In this document: positions 29,352-38,513 of the stretch, one piece after another
How the letters are laid out: every line of letters begins with the position of its first letter
How positions within the stretch are numbered: position 1 is the stretch's first letter
Assembly: GCF_000687935.1 (NCBI RefSeq)
Contig: NZ_JHZZ01000001.1
Span: forward strand, 806,001 to 870,000
Source: Polaribacter sp. Hel_I_88
GTDB lineage: Bacteria; Bacteroidota; Bacteroidia; Flavobacteriales; Flavobacteriaceae
Direction of reading: 5' to 3'
DNA: 64,000 nucleotides
Position numbers and translations under genes: made by a program
Notes under the pieces: model-generated
Databases searched by the model: none
The model's input: the letters and a program-made list of their open reading frames with translations, nothing else
Told to the model about the DNA's origin: nothing

Positions 29352-30257
29352 ATGCAAGAGACAAAAATTACCATACAAGAAACTACCAACGAAACCATAT
29401 TAAAATTTAACAGTACACAAGTTTTAATCAATGGTGGTAGTTATGAATTCGCGAATATAGACGAAGCAAAGAACTCTCCTTTAGCACAACAATTATTCTA
29501 TTTACCTTTTGTAAAAAAAATATTTGTAACGGCTAATTTTATTGCAATTCAACGTTTCGATATTGTAGAATGGCAAGATGTGCAAGACGAAGTTGCTGAA
29601 CAAATTCAGGCGTATTTAAATGATGGAAATGTGGTTGTAAACGAACAAACCTCATCATCCAAAAAAGAAGCCATTGAAGTATATGCAGAAGTTACGCCAA
29701 ATCCTGGAGTAATGAAATTTGGTACAAACAAGAATTTAACACAAACAGATGTTGAGTTCAAAAACATAGAAGAAGCAAGTAAATCATCTCCTTTAGCACA
29801 AGCCATTTTTAATTTTCCTTTTGTAAAAGAAGTTTTTATTTCTGATAATTATGTTTCTGTAACCAAATATGATATGGTGGAATGGAAAGAGGTTTTTGCA
29901 GAAGTAAGAACGTTTATTCGCGAATATTTAGTGGATGGAAAAACCATTATAAAAGAATTACCTACTTTAGATACTGCAACACATAAAGAAACTATAGCAC
30001 CCGTTATTGAGTTAGAAGGGATTCCTGCTCAAATTTCAGATATTTTAGATGAATATATAAAGCCTGCTGTAGCTGGTGATGGAGGAAATATTGCCTTTAG
30101 GTCTTATGATGAAAAAAACAAAGTTGTAAGTGTAGTTTTACAAGGTGCTTGTAGTGGCTGTCCATCTTCTACAGCAACTTTAAAAAATGGAATTGAGGCT
30201 TTATTAAAAGATATGATGCCAGGTCAAATTAATGGTGTTGTAGCAATTAACGGTTAG
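29352..30257 (+). CDS. nfuA: NifU-family Fe-S scaffold/carrier with two Nfu_N domains
   Basis: This 301-aa protein has two tandem Nfu N-terminal domains (about 1-95 and 110-205; each contains SPLAQ then F(P)FVK) and a C-terminal NifU-like domain (about 218-301) with the Fe-S ligand motif GACSGCPSST. The first copy lacks the TPNPGVMKF motif that the second copy keeps, so it has diverged. It probably delivers Fe-S clusters to target enzymes. The stop codon lies in a run of 7-bp TTAGGAG repeats. Confidence 0.9.
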   Translation: MQETKITIQETTNETILKFNSTQVLINGGSYEFANIDEAKNSPLAQQLFYLPFVKKIFVTANFIAIQRFDIVEWQDVQDEVAEQIQAYLNDGNVVVNEQTSSSKKEAIEVYAEVTPNPGVMKFGTNKNLTQTDVEFKNIEEASKSSPLAQAIFNFPFVKEVFISDNYVSVTKYDMVEWKEVFAEVRTFIREYLVDGKTIIKELPTLDTATHKETIAPVIELEGIPAQISDILDEYIKPAVAGDGGNIAFRSYDEKNKVVSVVLQGACSGCPSSTATLKNGIEALLKDMMPGQINGVVAING

Positions 30258-30288
30258 GAGTTAGGAGTTAGGAGTTAGGAGTTAGGAG
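30254..30288 (+). repeat. Five tandem copies of TTAGGAG overlapping the nfu stop codon
   Basis: Five uninterrupted 7-bp TTAGGAG units run from 30254 to 30288. The first unit supplies the TAG stop (30255-30257). Because 7 is not a multiple of 3, copy-number change downstream of the stop would not alter the protein. Confidence 0.9.
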
Positions 30289-30322
30289 AAAAATAAAAAT
30301 ATTTAGCTTAAATCAAACATAC

Positions 30323-31054
30323 ATGTCAGCAGAAAAAATTAATCCTTACAAAGATTCAGATTTAGGAAAAAAAGAGCAAGTTGCCCAAATGTTTGACACT
30401 ATTTCTGGCAATTACGATGGTTTAAACAGAGTTATTTCTTTAGGAATTGATGTAAAATGGCGTAAAAAAGTAGTGGAGATTGTTGGTAAAAACAATCCGA
30501 AACAAATTTTAGACATTGCCACAGGAACAGGAGATTTAGCCTTAATGATGGCTGCTTTAAAACCAGACAGAATAGTTGGTTTAGATATTTCTGCAGGAAT
30601 GTTAGACGTTGGGAAACAAAAAATTGCCAAAGCTAAACTTTCTGACAAAATAGAAATGATTGTGGGCGATTCTGAAGAAATGCCTTTTGACGATAACACG
30701 TTTGATGCCATTACTGTTTCTTTTGGCGTGCGAAATTTTGCCAACCTTAACAAAGGCTTAACAGAAATTGCTAGAGTATTAAAACCAACTGGAGTTTTAG
30801 TTATTTTAGAAACATCAAACCCTGTAAAATTTCCTTTTAAACAAGGTTACAAAATCTACACCAATCTATTTTTGCCAGCAGTTGGTAAATTGCTATCTAA
30901 AGACAAGGTTGCCTATTCTTATTTATCTGAATCAGCAAATTCTTTTCCTTTTGGAGAAGCTTTCAACAATATTTTACAAAAAAACGGGTTTACACATACA
31001 GAAGCAACTCCTGTAACTTTTGGAGTTGCCACAATTTACACTGCAAGTTTATAA
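30323..31054 (+). CDS. menG: Demethylmenaquinone methyltransferase
   Basis: This 243-aa SAM-dependent methyltransferase (UbiE/MenG/COQ5 family) makes menaquinone from demethylmenaquinone. The N-terminal [20 protein letters not shown] block, the SAM loop [20 protein letters not shown] and the [10 protein letters not shown] motif are all present. Bacteroidota use menaquinone, so menG is the likely role. porT follows 2 bp later. Confidence 0.94.
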   Translation: MSAEKINPYKDSDLGKKEQVAQMFDTISGNYDGLNRVISLGIDVKWRKKVVEIVGKNNPKQILDIATGTGDLALMMAALKPDRIVGLDISAGMLDVGKQKIAKAKLSDKIEMIVGDSEEMPFDDNTFDAITVSFGVRNFANLNKGLTEIARVLKPTGVLVILETSNPVKFPFKQGYKIYTNLFLPAVGKLLSKDKVAYSYLSESANSFPFGEAFNNILQKNGFTHTEATPVTFGVATIYTASL

Positions 31055-31056
31055 AA

Positions 31057-31764
31057 ATGATTAAAAAAGGGGTTCTTTTTGGTTTTTTCTTGATGATTTC
31101 TGCAACATTTTTCGCTCAAAGAGAACGTGTAGAAAATTTACCAACGTTCGATGATAGAAAAATTCATTATGGTTTTTATTTAGGAATCAATCAAAATGAC
31201 TTTAAATTAAACTTAAGAAATAGCCAAGTTTTTAATGCTGATATTTCTGTAGAACCAACCTATGGTTTTAATGTTGGTTTAATTGCAGAATTACGCTTGC
31301 ATAAAAACTTAAGTGTACGTTTAGAGCCTGGATTAGTAAGTAATTCAAAAAATATTATTTTCAATCATTTAAATACTTCTAGCAATCCACAAGACAGCAT
31401 TAGAGAAATTGGCTCTACATATTTGCATTTTCCTGTAGTTTTTAAGTTCAGCACAGATCGCTATAAAAATATTCGTCCGTATGTATTGGGTGGTGTTTCT
31501 TTAGATTATAATTTTTCTAGTAATGAAGCCAATCAAGATGATAATTCTGCTGGACAATTTAGAATGCAATCCACCAATTTTATGTACGAAGTTGGTGTAG
31601 GAATTGATATTTATTTAGCTTTCTTTAAATTTTCACCTTCTATTCGTGGCGTTTTTGCCATTAATAACGAGATAAAATACGATGACGACCCAAATAGCCA
31701 ATGGACTGCCCCTATTAACTTTATGGGAACTCGTGGCGTATTTTTGAACTTTGCCTTTGAGTAG
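31057..31764 (+). CDS. porT: PorT-family outer-membrane protein (type IX secretion)
   Basis: This 235-aa protein has a signal peptide (MIKKGVLFGFFLMISATFFAQ) and an eight-stranded-barrel-like pattern (IHYGFYLGINQNDF, GFNVGLIAELRLHKNLSVRLEPGL in part, GVFLNFAFE at the end). The match to PorT and the conserved position directly after menG/ubiE in flavobacteria support the assignment. PorT is needed for type IX secretion. This fits the T9SS sorting domain found on a cassette protein at 45111-46163. Confidence 0.85.
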   Translation: MIKKGVLFGFFLMISATFFAQRERVENLPTFDDRKIHYGFYLGINQNDFKLNLRNSQVFNADISVEPTYGFNVGLIAELRLHKNLSVRLEPGLVSNSKNIIFNHLNTSSNPQDSIREIGSTYLHFPVVFKFSTDRYKNIRPYVLGGVSLDYNFSSNEANQDDNSAGQFRMQSTNFMYEVGVGIDIYLAFFKFSPSIRGVFAINNEIKYDDDPNSQWTAPINFMGTRGVFLNFAFE

Positions 31765-31964
31765 GATTTTTATTATATAGAGATTCAAAAAGAGATTTGG
31801 ACACGGATTACACAGATTATTATATTTTATTATTGTGATAAATTTTCACAAAATCACGAAATGCTATTACACAAAGATTCACAGAGGTTTTTCGCGGAGA
31901 TTCTCAGAGACAAAATATCTAACTCCTTTAGAATCTAGAATTATTTATTATTATTGTCAGATTA
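31765..31964. other. Decayed intergenic filler after porT
   Basis: AT-rich sequence with degenerate oligonucleotide echoes (CACGGATTACACAGATT near 31802, CACAGAGG near 31876) common in Bacteroidota gaps. No gene is seen. Confidence 0.35.
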
Positions 31965-32153
31965 AAACTTTATAAACTCCCAAAACTCTTACTAAATAAC
32001 CAAATTTTTAATATATCGCCCTTCTAGGGCTAAACTTAATTTTGAAATAATTTTCTATGAATATTTCATCCCTCTAGGATTTTCAGCTCTGTAAGAGCAA
32101 AATATTAATAAAAAAATAGCGTAAGAAAAACAAAGCTACATAGAAGCGAAAAT
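31965..32153. repeat. Dispersed multi-hairpin intergenic repeat, copy B
   Basis: This is a diverged copy of the element at 16397-16588 in the same orientation: ATCGCCCTTCTAGGGCTAAA, then TCATCCCTCTAGGATTTTCA, then GCTCTGTAAGAGC with AAAATATTAATAA, then GCTACATAGAAGCGAAAATT. Several of the palindromes have decayed here. Confidence 0.7.
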
Positions 32154-32272
32154 TAATCAAAAATATTTTTAAAAACTATATTTGTAAAGGTGCTAAAAAT
32201 GACTCAAACTTGCTAACTGAAAACTGCAAACTAAAAAACTAACAACTCTAAAAATATGTAAACAATTAAAGA

Positions 32273-32299
32273 CCTACAAGGTTTTTGAAACCTTGCAGG
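32273..32299. repeat. Dispersed flavobacterial palindrome, copy 3
   Basis: CCTACAAGGTTTTTGAAACC followed by TTGCAGG is nearly the reverse complement of the copy at 12249-12275. It ends one base before the stop codon of the minus-strand methyltransferase gene and may act as its terminator. Confidence 0.65.
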
Positions 32300-32300
32300 A

Positions 32301-33032
32301 CTAAATACTACGTTTAAACTCGCTTAATAAAATAGCGGTTGCAGTTGCCACATTTAAACTTTCAGTTTCTTGTGTTTCACCAAATCTAGGGATTGATATT
32401 TTATTTTTTATCAACGTTTTTAATTCCTCACAAACTCCATTTGCTTCATTTCCCATCACTAAAATCGCTTCTTTTGGTAAGGTTGATGAATACACATTTT
32501 CACCATTCATATCAGCAATAAAAGTAGGTAAATTAGTTTCTTGCAAGTAGCTTTCTAATTCGATATATTTGATAGAAATCCTAGTTAAAGAACCCATACT
32601 TGCCTGCACAACTTTTTGATTGTAACAATCTACAGTATCTTTTGAGCAGATTAATTGTGTAACTCCAAACCAATCACATAAACGAATAATAGTTCCTAAA
32701 TTTCCAGGATCATTAATAGCATCTAAAACAACGATCAATCCTTTTTCTTGAAGTGGTTTTTCATCTGGAATTTTAAACAACCCTAAAACTTTGTTGGGCG
32801 ATTTTAAATTGCTGATTTTCTGCAAATCTTTTTCAGAGATTCTCACTATTTTATCCGAAGAAATTGTTGTTTCAAAATCATCAGTTGCCAATAACATATC
32901 AACTTGAAAAGAGGAATTTAAAAACTCATTGACTACTTTTATCCCTTCAGCAATAAATAAACCATTTTTTTGGCGATACTTTTTTTGCGATAAACTAGTT
33001 ATTAATTTTAGTTGATTTTTTGAGATGCTCAT
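32301..33032 (-). CDS. SpoU/TrmH-family RNA 2-prime-O-methyltransferase
   Basis: This 243-aa SPOUT methyltransferase has an N-terminal substrate-binding part (1-95) and the SpoU knot with motif 1 LDAINDPGNLGTIIRLCDWF in part (near 105-122), motif 2 ILVMGNEANGV (near 190) and motif 3 ISIPRFGETQETESLNVATA. It would methylate a ribose in rRNA or tRNA; the target is not evident. It is divergent from the BamA/TamA-like gene. Confidence 0.9.
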   Translation of the reverse strand: MSISKNQLKLITSLSQKKYRQKNGLFIAEGIKVVNEFLNSSFQVDMLLATDDFETTISSDKIVRISEKDLQKISNLKSPNKVLGLFKIPDEKPLQEKGLIVVLDAINDPGNLGTIIRLCDWFGVTQLICSKDTVDCYNQKVVQASMGSLTRISIKYIELESYLQETNLPTFIADMNGENVYSSTLPKEAILVMGNEANGVCEELKTLIKNKISIPRFGETQETESLNVATATAILLSEFKRSI

Positions 33033-33101
33033 TAATTGGTTGTAAATATAAATATACCGTTGAAAAATACTATTTTTGATATTCTTTGGAGTGCTAAAAT
33101 A

Positions 33102-35609
33102 ATGAAAAAACTTTCGTTTTATTTTTTATTCATCATCTTTCTAATTTCATGTAATTCTACGGAACATGTAATTGATGGACAGTTTATGCTTTCAAAAACC
33201 AATATTTTTATTGATAGCACAAAAACAAATGGAGCCGAAATTCAAAAATATATTTTACAAAAAAGAAATCCGCGATTTTTAGGTTTGCCTTTAGGTTTGT
33301 ATTTTCATAATTTAGGAAATCATGACAAACCAAAAACACCTATTGAATGGGCTAAAGAAAACAAAAGGTCTTACAATTTTGTAAAGAGAATTTTCTCTGA
33401 AAAACAAAGTATCGCGTATGCAAATTCTTTTATAAACTTAAATGAATGGTTTTTAAGTTATGATGAACCTGCAATTATTAGTGAACTAAAAGTTAAAAGA
33501 ACAGAAGACAATTTATCTGCCTATTATAAAACGCAAGGATATTTTAAATCTTCTGTAACTTCTACCATTAAAAGAGATTCTGCAAGCAAAAAAGCAACTG
33601 TAACCTATAACATTCTAAAAGGAAAACCAACAGTACTAGATACTGTAAATATCGATATAAAATCGTCAGTTTTAGATTCTATTTATACAAATTCGGGTAT
33701 AAAATCCTTATTAATATCAGGAGATCGTTATAAAGATCAAACCTTTAGAAACGAAGCAAGTAAAGTAGTAAAACTTTTTAGAAACAATGGAATTTACAAC
33801 TTTACTGAATCTGCACTAGGTTTTTATGTAGATTCTACAAGAACAGACTATAAAACAAATGTAGATTTTTTAATATCATCTAACAGGTTAGTAGAAAAAG
33901 AGGGTGTTTATATCGAAAAACCTTATAAAATACAAACCATAAAAGAAGTCCATGTAACTACAGATTACTCTTTTACACAAAAGGAAGAAAACATTTCTGA
34001 CACTGCAACCTATAATAGCATTCAATTTTCTGCTTATGATAAATTGTTATACAATCCTAAATATTTATCACAGTCTATTTTTTTAAAACCTGGCGAAATT
34101 TACAGTGACACTTTGACAAATTTAACCAGAACACATTTAAAATCTTTACAGAACTTTAAATCTACAAATATAAAATTTACACCAATTGCTGGTTCTGATA
34201 ATGAATTAAGGATGGATGTTTTATTATCACCTTTAGAGAAATACACGCTAGGTTTAGAATCGGAATTAACCCACTCAAACATAAGGAACTTAGGGATTTC
34301 TGGTAAGTTTTCAATTACAGATAGAAACATTTTTAGAGGGGCAGAATTGTTAAAAATGTCCTTTTTAGGATCTTGGTTCAACTCTAATAATGGTCCTGGT
34401 TGGGAAATTGGTGCAGATGCTTCTTTAGAGATTCCTAGATTTATTGCTCCTTTTGGGTTGGGAAAATTTGTACCTAAAGAAATGTCGCCAAGAACATTAT
34501 TTTCAATTGGTTCTAGTTTTCAGAAAAATATTGGTTTGGATAGGCAAACCTTTACCATTTTAACAGATTACAAATGGCAATACACACCCAAAAAAACCAT
34601 TCAATTAGAGGTTTTTAATACTCAATACATTCAAAATTTAAATGTGGGAAGTTTTTTTAATATTTATTCATCAGAATTTGATAGTTTAAATAGTGTTGCA
34701 GAAATATATGACAATGCCAATAACACAAATAATTTTCCTTTAGAAACGGATATAGATGCACAAGCACAAGATGCGTTACGATTTATGAATGTTGTTGCTA
34801 CAGATACTAATTTTCAAAATTCAAATCCAGAACAATACAATACTGCTGTTAATATTCTAGATCGATATAATATTATTACGTCCGATTTTTTGATTCCTAC
34901 TTTGGCATATACCTACACCTATAATGGTCAAACCAACTTTAAGGATAGTAATTTTTCTTTTTTTAGAATCAGGCTTGCCAATTCAGGAAATGTGTTAGGA
35001 TTGCTATCAGATAAAAGAAATGCGAATGATAAAAAAACCATTTTAAACATTCCTTTGGCTCAATATTTTAAAACAGATATTGAGTTTAAGAAATTTTGGA
35101 GTGTTGGTGCTGAGAATTCTGTTTTTGCTTTTAGAACATTTTTAGGCGCCATTGTAACCTATGACAATTCTGATGTTCCGTTTACAAAAAGTTATTTTGC
35201 AGGTGGTTCTAATGATATTAGAGCTTGGCAAACGTACGAATTGGGTCCAGGAAGTAGAAAATCTGGCTTAGAATTTAACATTGGTAATTTTAAATTTTTA
35301 ACCAGTGCAGAATATCGTTTTGATGTTGTTGGCAGATTAAAAGGTGCTTTATTTGTAGATGCTGGTAATATCTGGGACATCTCTGGCTCTGAATTTGTAG
35401 AAGAAGATGCTAAGTTTACTGGGCTATCATCCTTAAAAAATATGGCAGTAGGTTCTGGTTTTGGAGCAAGATTAGATTTTAATTTCCTAATCATCCGTTT
35501 TGATGTTGGTTTTAAAACCTACGAACCTTATTTAGAAGATAGTAAATGGTTTAAAAATTACAACTTTAATGCTGCAGTTTATAATATCGGAATCAACTAT
35601 CCATTCTAA
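33102..35609 (+). CDS. BamA/TamA-family outer-membrane assembly protein
   Basis: I choose ATG 33102 (835 aa), which begins a lipoprotein signal MKKLSFYFLFIIFLISC; the extension from TTG 33036 adds an unlikely leader. POTRA-like repeats occupy about residues 25-390 and a 16-strand Omp85-type barrel the rest, ending YNFNAAVYNIGINYPF. The barrel contains the SYFAGGSNDIRAW block (loop 6, normally VRGF/xRGx; here NDIRAW). An N-terminal lipid anchor on a barrel protein is a known Bacteroidota trait of this branch. It would help insert or translocate outer-membrane proteins. It is divergently transcribed from the methyltransferase gene. Confidence 0.88.
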   Translation: MKKLSFYFLFIIFLISCNSTEHVIDGQFMLSKTNIFIDSTKTNGAEIQKYILQKRNPRFLGLPLGLYFHNLGNHDKPKTPIEWAKENKRSYNFVKRIFSEKQSIAYANSFINLNEWFLSYDEPAIISELKVKRTEDNLSAYYKTQGYFKSSVTSTIKRDSASKKATVTYNILKGKPTVLDTVNIDIKSSVLDSIYTNSGIKSLLISGDRYKDQTFRNEASKVVKLFRNNGIYNFTESALGFYVDSTRTDYKTNVDFLISSNRLVEKEGVYIEKPYKIQTIKEVHVTTDYSFTQKEENISDTATYNSIQFSAYDKLLYNPKYLSQSIFLKPGEIYSDTLTNLTRTHLKSLQNFKSTNIKFTPIAGSDNELRMDVLLSPLEKYTLGLESELTHSNIRNLGISGKFSITDRNIFRGAELLKMSFLGSWFNSNNGPGWEIGADASLEIPRFIAPFGLGKFVPKEMSPRTLFSIGSSFQKNIGLDRQTFTILTDYKWQYTPKKTIQLEVFNTQYIQNLNVGSFFNIYSSEFDSLNSVAEIYDNANNTNNFPLETDIDAQAQDALRFMNVVATDTNFQNSNPEQYNTAVNILDRYNIITSDFLIPTLAYTYTYNGQTNFKDSNFSFFRIRLANSGNVLGLLSDKRNANDKKTILNIPLAQYFKTDIEFKKFWSVGAENSVFAFRTFLGAIVTYDNSDVPFTKSYFAGGSNDIRAWQTYELGPGSRKSGLEFNIGNFKFLTSAEYRFDVVGRLKGALFVDAGNIWDISGSEFVEEDAKFTGLSSLKNMAVGSGFGARLDFNFLIIRFDVGFKTYEPYLEDSKWFKNYNFNAAVYNIGINYPF

Positions 35610-35643
35610 AAAAGATAACGTTTTCGTTATTTAAAATAGCTAC

Positions 35644-35678
35644 TTTGTCTTAAAACCTACTATTTTTTGTTATTTTTG
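35644..35678 (+). promoter_or_regulatory. Promoter of fbaA
   Basis: TTTG at 35644-35647 and TATTTTTG at 35671-35678 with a 23-bp spacer fit the Bacteroidota consensus. The ATG is at 35709. Confidence 0.55.
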
Positions 35679-35708
35679 ATAAAATTTATCAATTAAAACA
35701 TACATAAT

Positions 35709-36776
35709 ATGAGTCATAATATTAAACCTGGTGTAGCAACAGGAAAAGAAGTTCAAGAAATTTTTAACTACGCAAAAGAAAAAGGGTTTGCATTACCAGC
35801 AGTTAATGTTGTAGGTTCTAACACAATTAATGGTGTTTTAGAAACTGCAAAAGAATTAAATGCGCCAGTAATCATTCAGTTTTCGAATGGTGGAGCACAG
35901 TTTCAAGCAGGTAAAGGATTATCAAACGAAAATGAAAAGGCAGCCATTGCTGGTGGAATTGCAGGAGCAAAACATATACATGCATTAGCAGAAGCTTATG
36001 GAGTTACTGTAATTTTACATACAGACCATTGTGCAAAAAAATTATTGCCTTGGATTGATGGATTGCTAGACGCAAGTGAAATCCACTTTAAAGAAACTGG
36101 TAAGCCCTTATATAGTTCTCATATGATAGATTTATCTGAAGAACCTTTAGAAGAAAACATCGAAATTTGTAAAGAATACCTTGCTAGAATGAGCAAAATG
36201 GGTATGACTTTAGAAATTGAGTTGGGAATAACTGGTGGTGAAGAAGATGGTGTTGACAATTCTGATGTAGATGCATCTAAATTATATACACAACCAGAAG
36301 AAGTTGCTTATGCTTATGAGGAATTGTTAAAAGTTTCTCCACAGTTTACAATTGCAGCAGCTTTTGGAAACGTGCATGGAGTTTACAAGCCAGGAAACGT
36401 AAAATTAACTCCGAAAATTTTAAAGAATTCTCAAGAATTTGTTACCAAAAGATATGGTGTTGAAGAAAATCACATCGATTTTGTGTTTCATGGTGGTTCT
36501 GGTTCTACTTTAGAAGAAATTAGAGAAGCAATTGGGTATGGAGTTATCAAAATGAATATTGATACGGATTTACAATTTGCTTTTACAGAAGGAATTAGAG
36601 ATTACATGCAAGGAAAAGCAGATTATTTAGCAACCCAAATTGGGAATCCTGATGGAGCTGAGCAACCAAATAAAAAATATTACGATCCTAGAAAATGGTT
36701 ACGTTTAGGAGAAGAAACTTTTAAAGCACGTTTAAAGCAAGCATTTGCAGATTTAAATAACGTAGATACTTTATAA
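35709..36776 (+). CDS. fbaA: Class II fructose-bisphosphate aldolase
   Basis: This 355-aa zinc-dependent aldolase interconverts fructose-1,6-bisphosphate with DHAP and glyceraldehyde-3-phosphate. Zinc and active-site motifs are visible: ILHTDHCAKK (His/Asp), the LEIELGITGGEEDG block, GNVHGVYKPGNVKL (His) and FHGGSGS (phosphate loop and His). NMNTDTQ-like KMNIDTDLQFAF completes it. Length matches the E. coli FbaA type (359 aa). Monocistronic, with a promoter before it and a terminator after it. Confidence 0.97.
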   Translation: MSHNIKPGVATGKEVQEIFNYAKEKGFALPAVNVVGSNTINGVLETAKELNAPVIIQFSNGGAQFQAGKGLSNENEKAAIAGGIAGAKHIHALAEAYGVTVILHTDHCAKKLLPWIDGLLDASEIHFKETGKPLYSSHMIDLSEEPLEENIEICKEYLARMSKMGMTLEIELGITGGEEDGVDNSDVDASKLYTQPEEVAYAYEELLKVSPQFTIAAAFGNVHGVYKPGNVKLTPKILKNSQEFVTKRYGVEENHIDFVFHGGSGSTLEEIREAIGYGVIKMNIDTDLQFAFTEGIRDYMQGKADYLATQIGNPDGAEQPNKKYYDPRKWLRLGEETFKARLKQAFADLNNVDTL

Positions 36777-36795
36777 GATTCTCAACATATTTTAT

Positions 36796-36830
36796 AAAAG
36801 CATTTTGAAGAAATTCAAAGTGCTTTTTTT
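36796..36830 (+). terminator. Terminator after fbaA
   Basis: AAAAGCATTTTGAA (36796-36809) pairs with TTCAAAGTGCTTTT (from 36814), followed by Ts. Confidence 0.85.
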
Positions 36831-36892
36831 GTTTTTTAAGGTTGCTACAAAAAGAATTAATCAAACCAAATTAAAAGTTCGCAAAAATCTTT

Positions 36893-36900
36893 TACATTTG
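36893..36900 (+). promoter_or_regulatory. Candidate -7 box of accD
   Basis: TACATTTG fits TAnnTTTG and lies 54 bp before the accD ATG at 36955. The -33 box is not clear. Confidence 0.45.
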
Positions 36901-36954
36901 TAACTTGCTTTTTATTTTAAAAGCGACTAACATTAAATTAAATAAACTAACATT

Positions 36955-37824
36955 ATGGCTTGGTTTAAAAGAACTGATAAAGGAATACAAACTGCAACAG
37001 AGGACAAGAAAGACACGCCTAAAGGACTGTGGTACAAAACTCCAAGTGGAAAAATTATTGACACAGAAGAGTTAAAAAAGAACTTATATGTAAGTCCAGA
37101 AGATGGCTATCATGTAAGAATTGGTAGTAAAGAATACTTCGAATTATTTTTTGATGACAACAAGTTTAAAGAATTAAATGAAGGGTTAACCTCTAAAGAT
37201 CCTTTAAAGTTCGAGGACACTAAAAAATATCCAGACAGATTAAAAGCAGCTCAAGAAAAAACAAAATTAAACGATGCTGTTAGAACTGCTGTAGGAAAAT
37301 CACTAGGAAAAGATTTGGTAATAGCTGCCATGGATTTTGCCTTTATTGGTGGTTCTATGGGTTCTGTAGTTGGAGAAAAAATTGCACGTGCAATTAATTA
37401 TTCAATCGAGAATAAGATTCCATTTTTAATGATTTCAAAATCTGGAGGCGCAAGAATGATGGAAGCCTCGCTTTCTTTAATGCAATTGGTAAAAACATCT
37501 GCAAAATTAGCGCAACTAGCAGACGTTAAAATTCCATACATTTCTTTATGTACAGATCCAACAACGGGTGGTACAACAGCTTCTTATGCTATGTTGGGTG
37601 ATATTAATATTGCAGAACCAAATGCATTAATTGCGTTTGCAGGGCCAAGAGTTGTAAAAGACACTACAGGAAAAGAATTACCAGAAGGTTTTCAAAAATC
37701 TGAATTTGTGTTAGAACATGGTTTCTTAGATGCTATTTATGAGCGTAAAGACCTTAAAAAACAAGTGAATTTATATATTGATTTGATACAGAATATTCCT
37801 GTTAGAAAAGAGGAAGCTGTATAG
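36955..37824 (+). CDS. accD: Acetyl-CoA carboxylase carboxyltransferase beta subunit
   Basis: This 289-aa subunit transfers carboxyl from biotin to acetyl-CoA, the first committed step of fatty-acid synthesis. The crotonase-like core has [20 protein letters not shown] (near 123-142), SGGARMMEA and [17 protein letters not shown]. The N-terminal region usually carries a four-Cys zinc finger; here it reads [20 protein letters not shown], where the Cys positions of the E. coli type are absent, as in many Bacteroidota AccD proteins. A terminator follows. Confidence 0.94.
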   Translation: MAWFKRTDKGIQTATEDKKDTPKGLWYKTPSGKIIDTEELKKNLYVSPEDGYHVRIGSKEYFELFFDDNKFKELNEGLTSKDPLKFEDTKKYPDRLKAAQEKTKLNDAVRTAVGKSLGKDLVIAAMDFAFIGGSMGSVVGEKIARAINYSIENKIPFLMISKSGGARMMEASLSLMQLVKTSAKLAQLADVKIPYISLCTDPTTGGTTASYAMLGDINIAEPNALIAFAGPRVVKDTTGKELPEGFQKSEFVLEHGFLDAIYERKDLKKQVNLYIDLIQNIPVRKEEAV

Positions 37825-37852
37825 AAAACCATCCATAATTTATAAACAATTC

Positions 37853-37887
37853 AAAACCAACAAAAGAACTATTTTTTTGTTGGTTTT
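37853..37887 (+). terminator. Terminator after accD
   Basis: AAAACCAACAAAA pairs with TTTTTTTGTTGGTTTT across a short loop. Confidence 0.85.
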
Positions 37888-37912
37888 CTTCTTAAAAATA
37901 ACACTATATTTG
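37880..37912 (+). promoter_or_regulatory. Promoter of rpsO
   Basis: TTG at 37880-37882 and TATATTTG at 37905-37912 with a 22-bp spacer. The -33 box lies inside the 3-prime arm of the accD terminator. ATG at 37968. Confidence 0.6.
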
Positions 37913-37967
37913 CACCTTCAATGAAAACATCATTGAACTACATAAAAATCATTTAAATAATATTGGC

Positions 37968-38237
37968 ATGTACTTAACTAAAGAAGTAAAGGAAGGAATC
38001 TTCGAAAAACACGGTAAAGGAAAAAACGATACTGGAACTTCAGAAGGTCAAATTGCGTTATTTACGCACAGAATTAACCATTTAACTGGGCACTTAAAAA
38101 AGAATCGTAAAGATTATAATACAGAGCGTTCTTTAGTAATGATGGTAGGTAAGCGTAGAAGTTTATTAGATTATTTAAAAAAATCTGATATTACAAGATA
38201 TCGTGCAATTATCGCAGAATTAGGAATTAGAAAATAA
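37968..38237 (+). CDS. rpsO: 30S ribosomal protein S15
   Basis: This 89-aa protein has the uS15 signature GSFEGQIALFTxRIxxLTxHLK as GTSEGQIALFTHRINHLTGH and the RRSLLDYLKK block. It binds 16S rRNA helix h22. It is followed by a terminator and then pnp, the same order as in many bacteria. Confidence 0.97.
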   Translation: MYLTKEVKEGIFEKHGKGKNDTGTSEGQIALFTHRINHLTGHLKKNRKDYNTERSLVMMVGKRRSLLDYLKKSDITRYRAIIAELGIRK

Positions 38238-38244
38238 TTCTTAC

Positions 38245-38277
38245 AAAAAAGAGGCTCTATAAACGTGCCTCTTTTTT
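38245..38277 (+). terminator. Terminator after rpsO
   Basis: AAAAAAGAGGC (38245-38255) pairs with GCCTCTTTTTT (from 38267). It is close upstream of the pnp leader, so pnp must either read through or have its own promoter. Confidence 0.88.
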
Positions 38278-38513
38278 ATTGAAAAATGTCTTGAAACTTG
38301 TTTCATTTCAAAAATTTGATATTCCTGTAAAACAGGAATTTAAAAGCAAAACTTCTTTAAGAGTAACAAACTTCAAAGAAATAAAAAAATCAGAATTACC
38401 AACAATAATTCTGAATTTCCATTGGAAAAACACACAACAGCTATTACTGAACTTGTTTCAGTGCAACACAACAACAACAAAAAATTAGTAATTAAAAATT
38501 TAGAATTCATTTT
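38278..38513 (+). promoter_or_regulatory. pnp leader with three small hairpins
   Basis: Three perfect short hairpins lie in the 236-bp leader: TGAAAC/GTTTCA (38292-38305), ATTCCTGT/ACAGGAAT (38321-38339) and TCAGAATT/AATTCTGA (38390-38414). In other bacteria the pnp leader is folded and cleaved for autoregulation; whether these hairpins do this is inference. A 69-codon open frame here (38279-38488) has no support. Confidence 0.4.

Noticed and set aside
38279..38488. 69-codon frame between rpsO and pnp
   Set aside because: It starts right at the rpsO terminator and spans three hairpins of the pnp leader; its composition is not protein-like.
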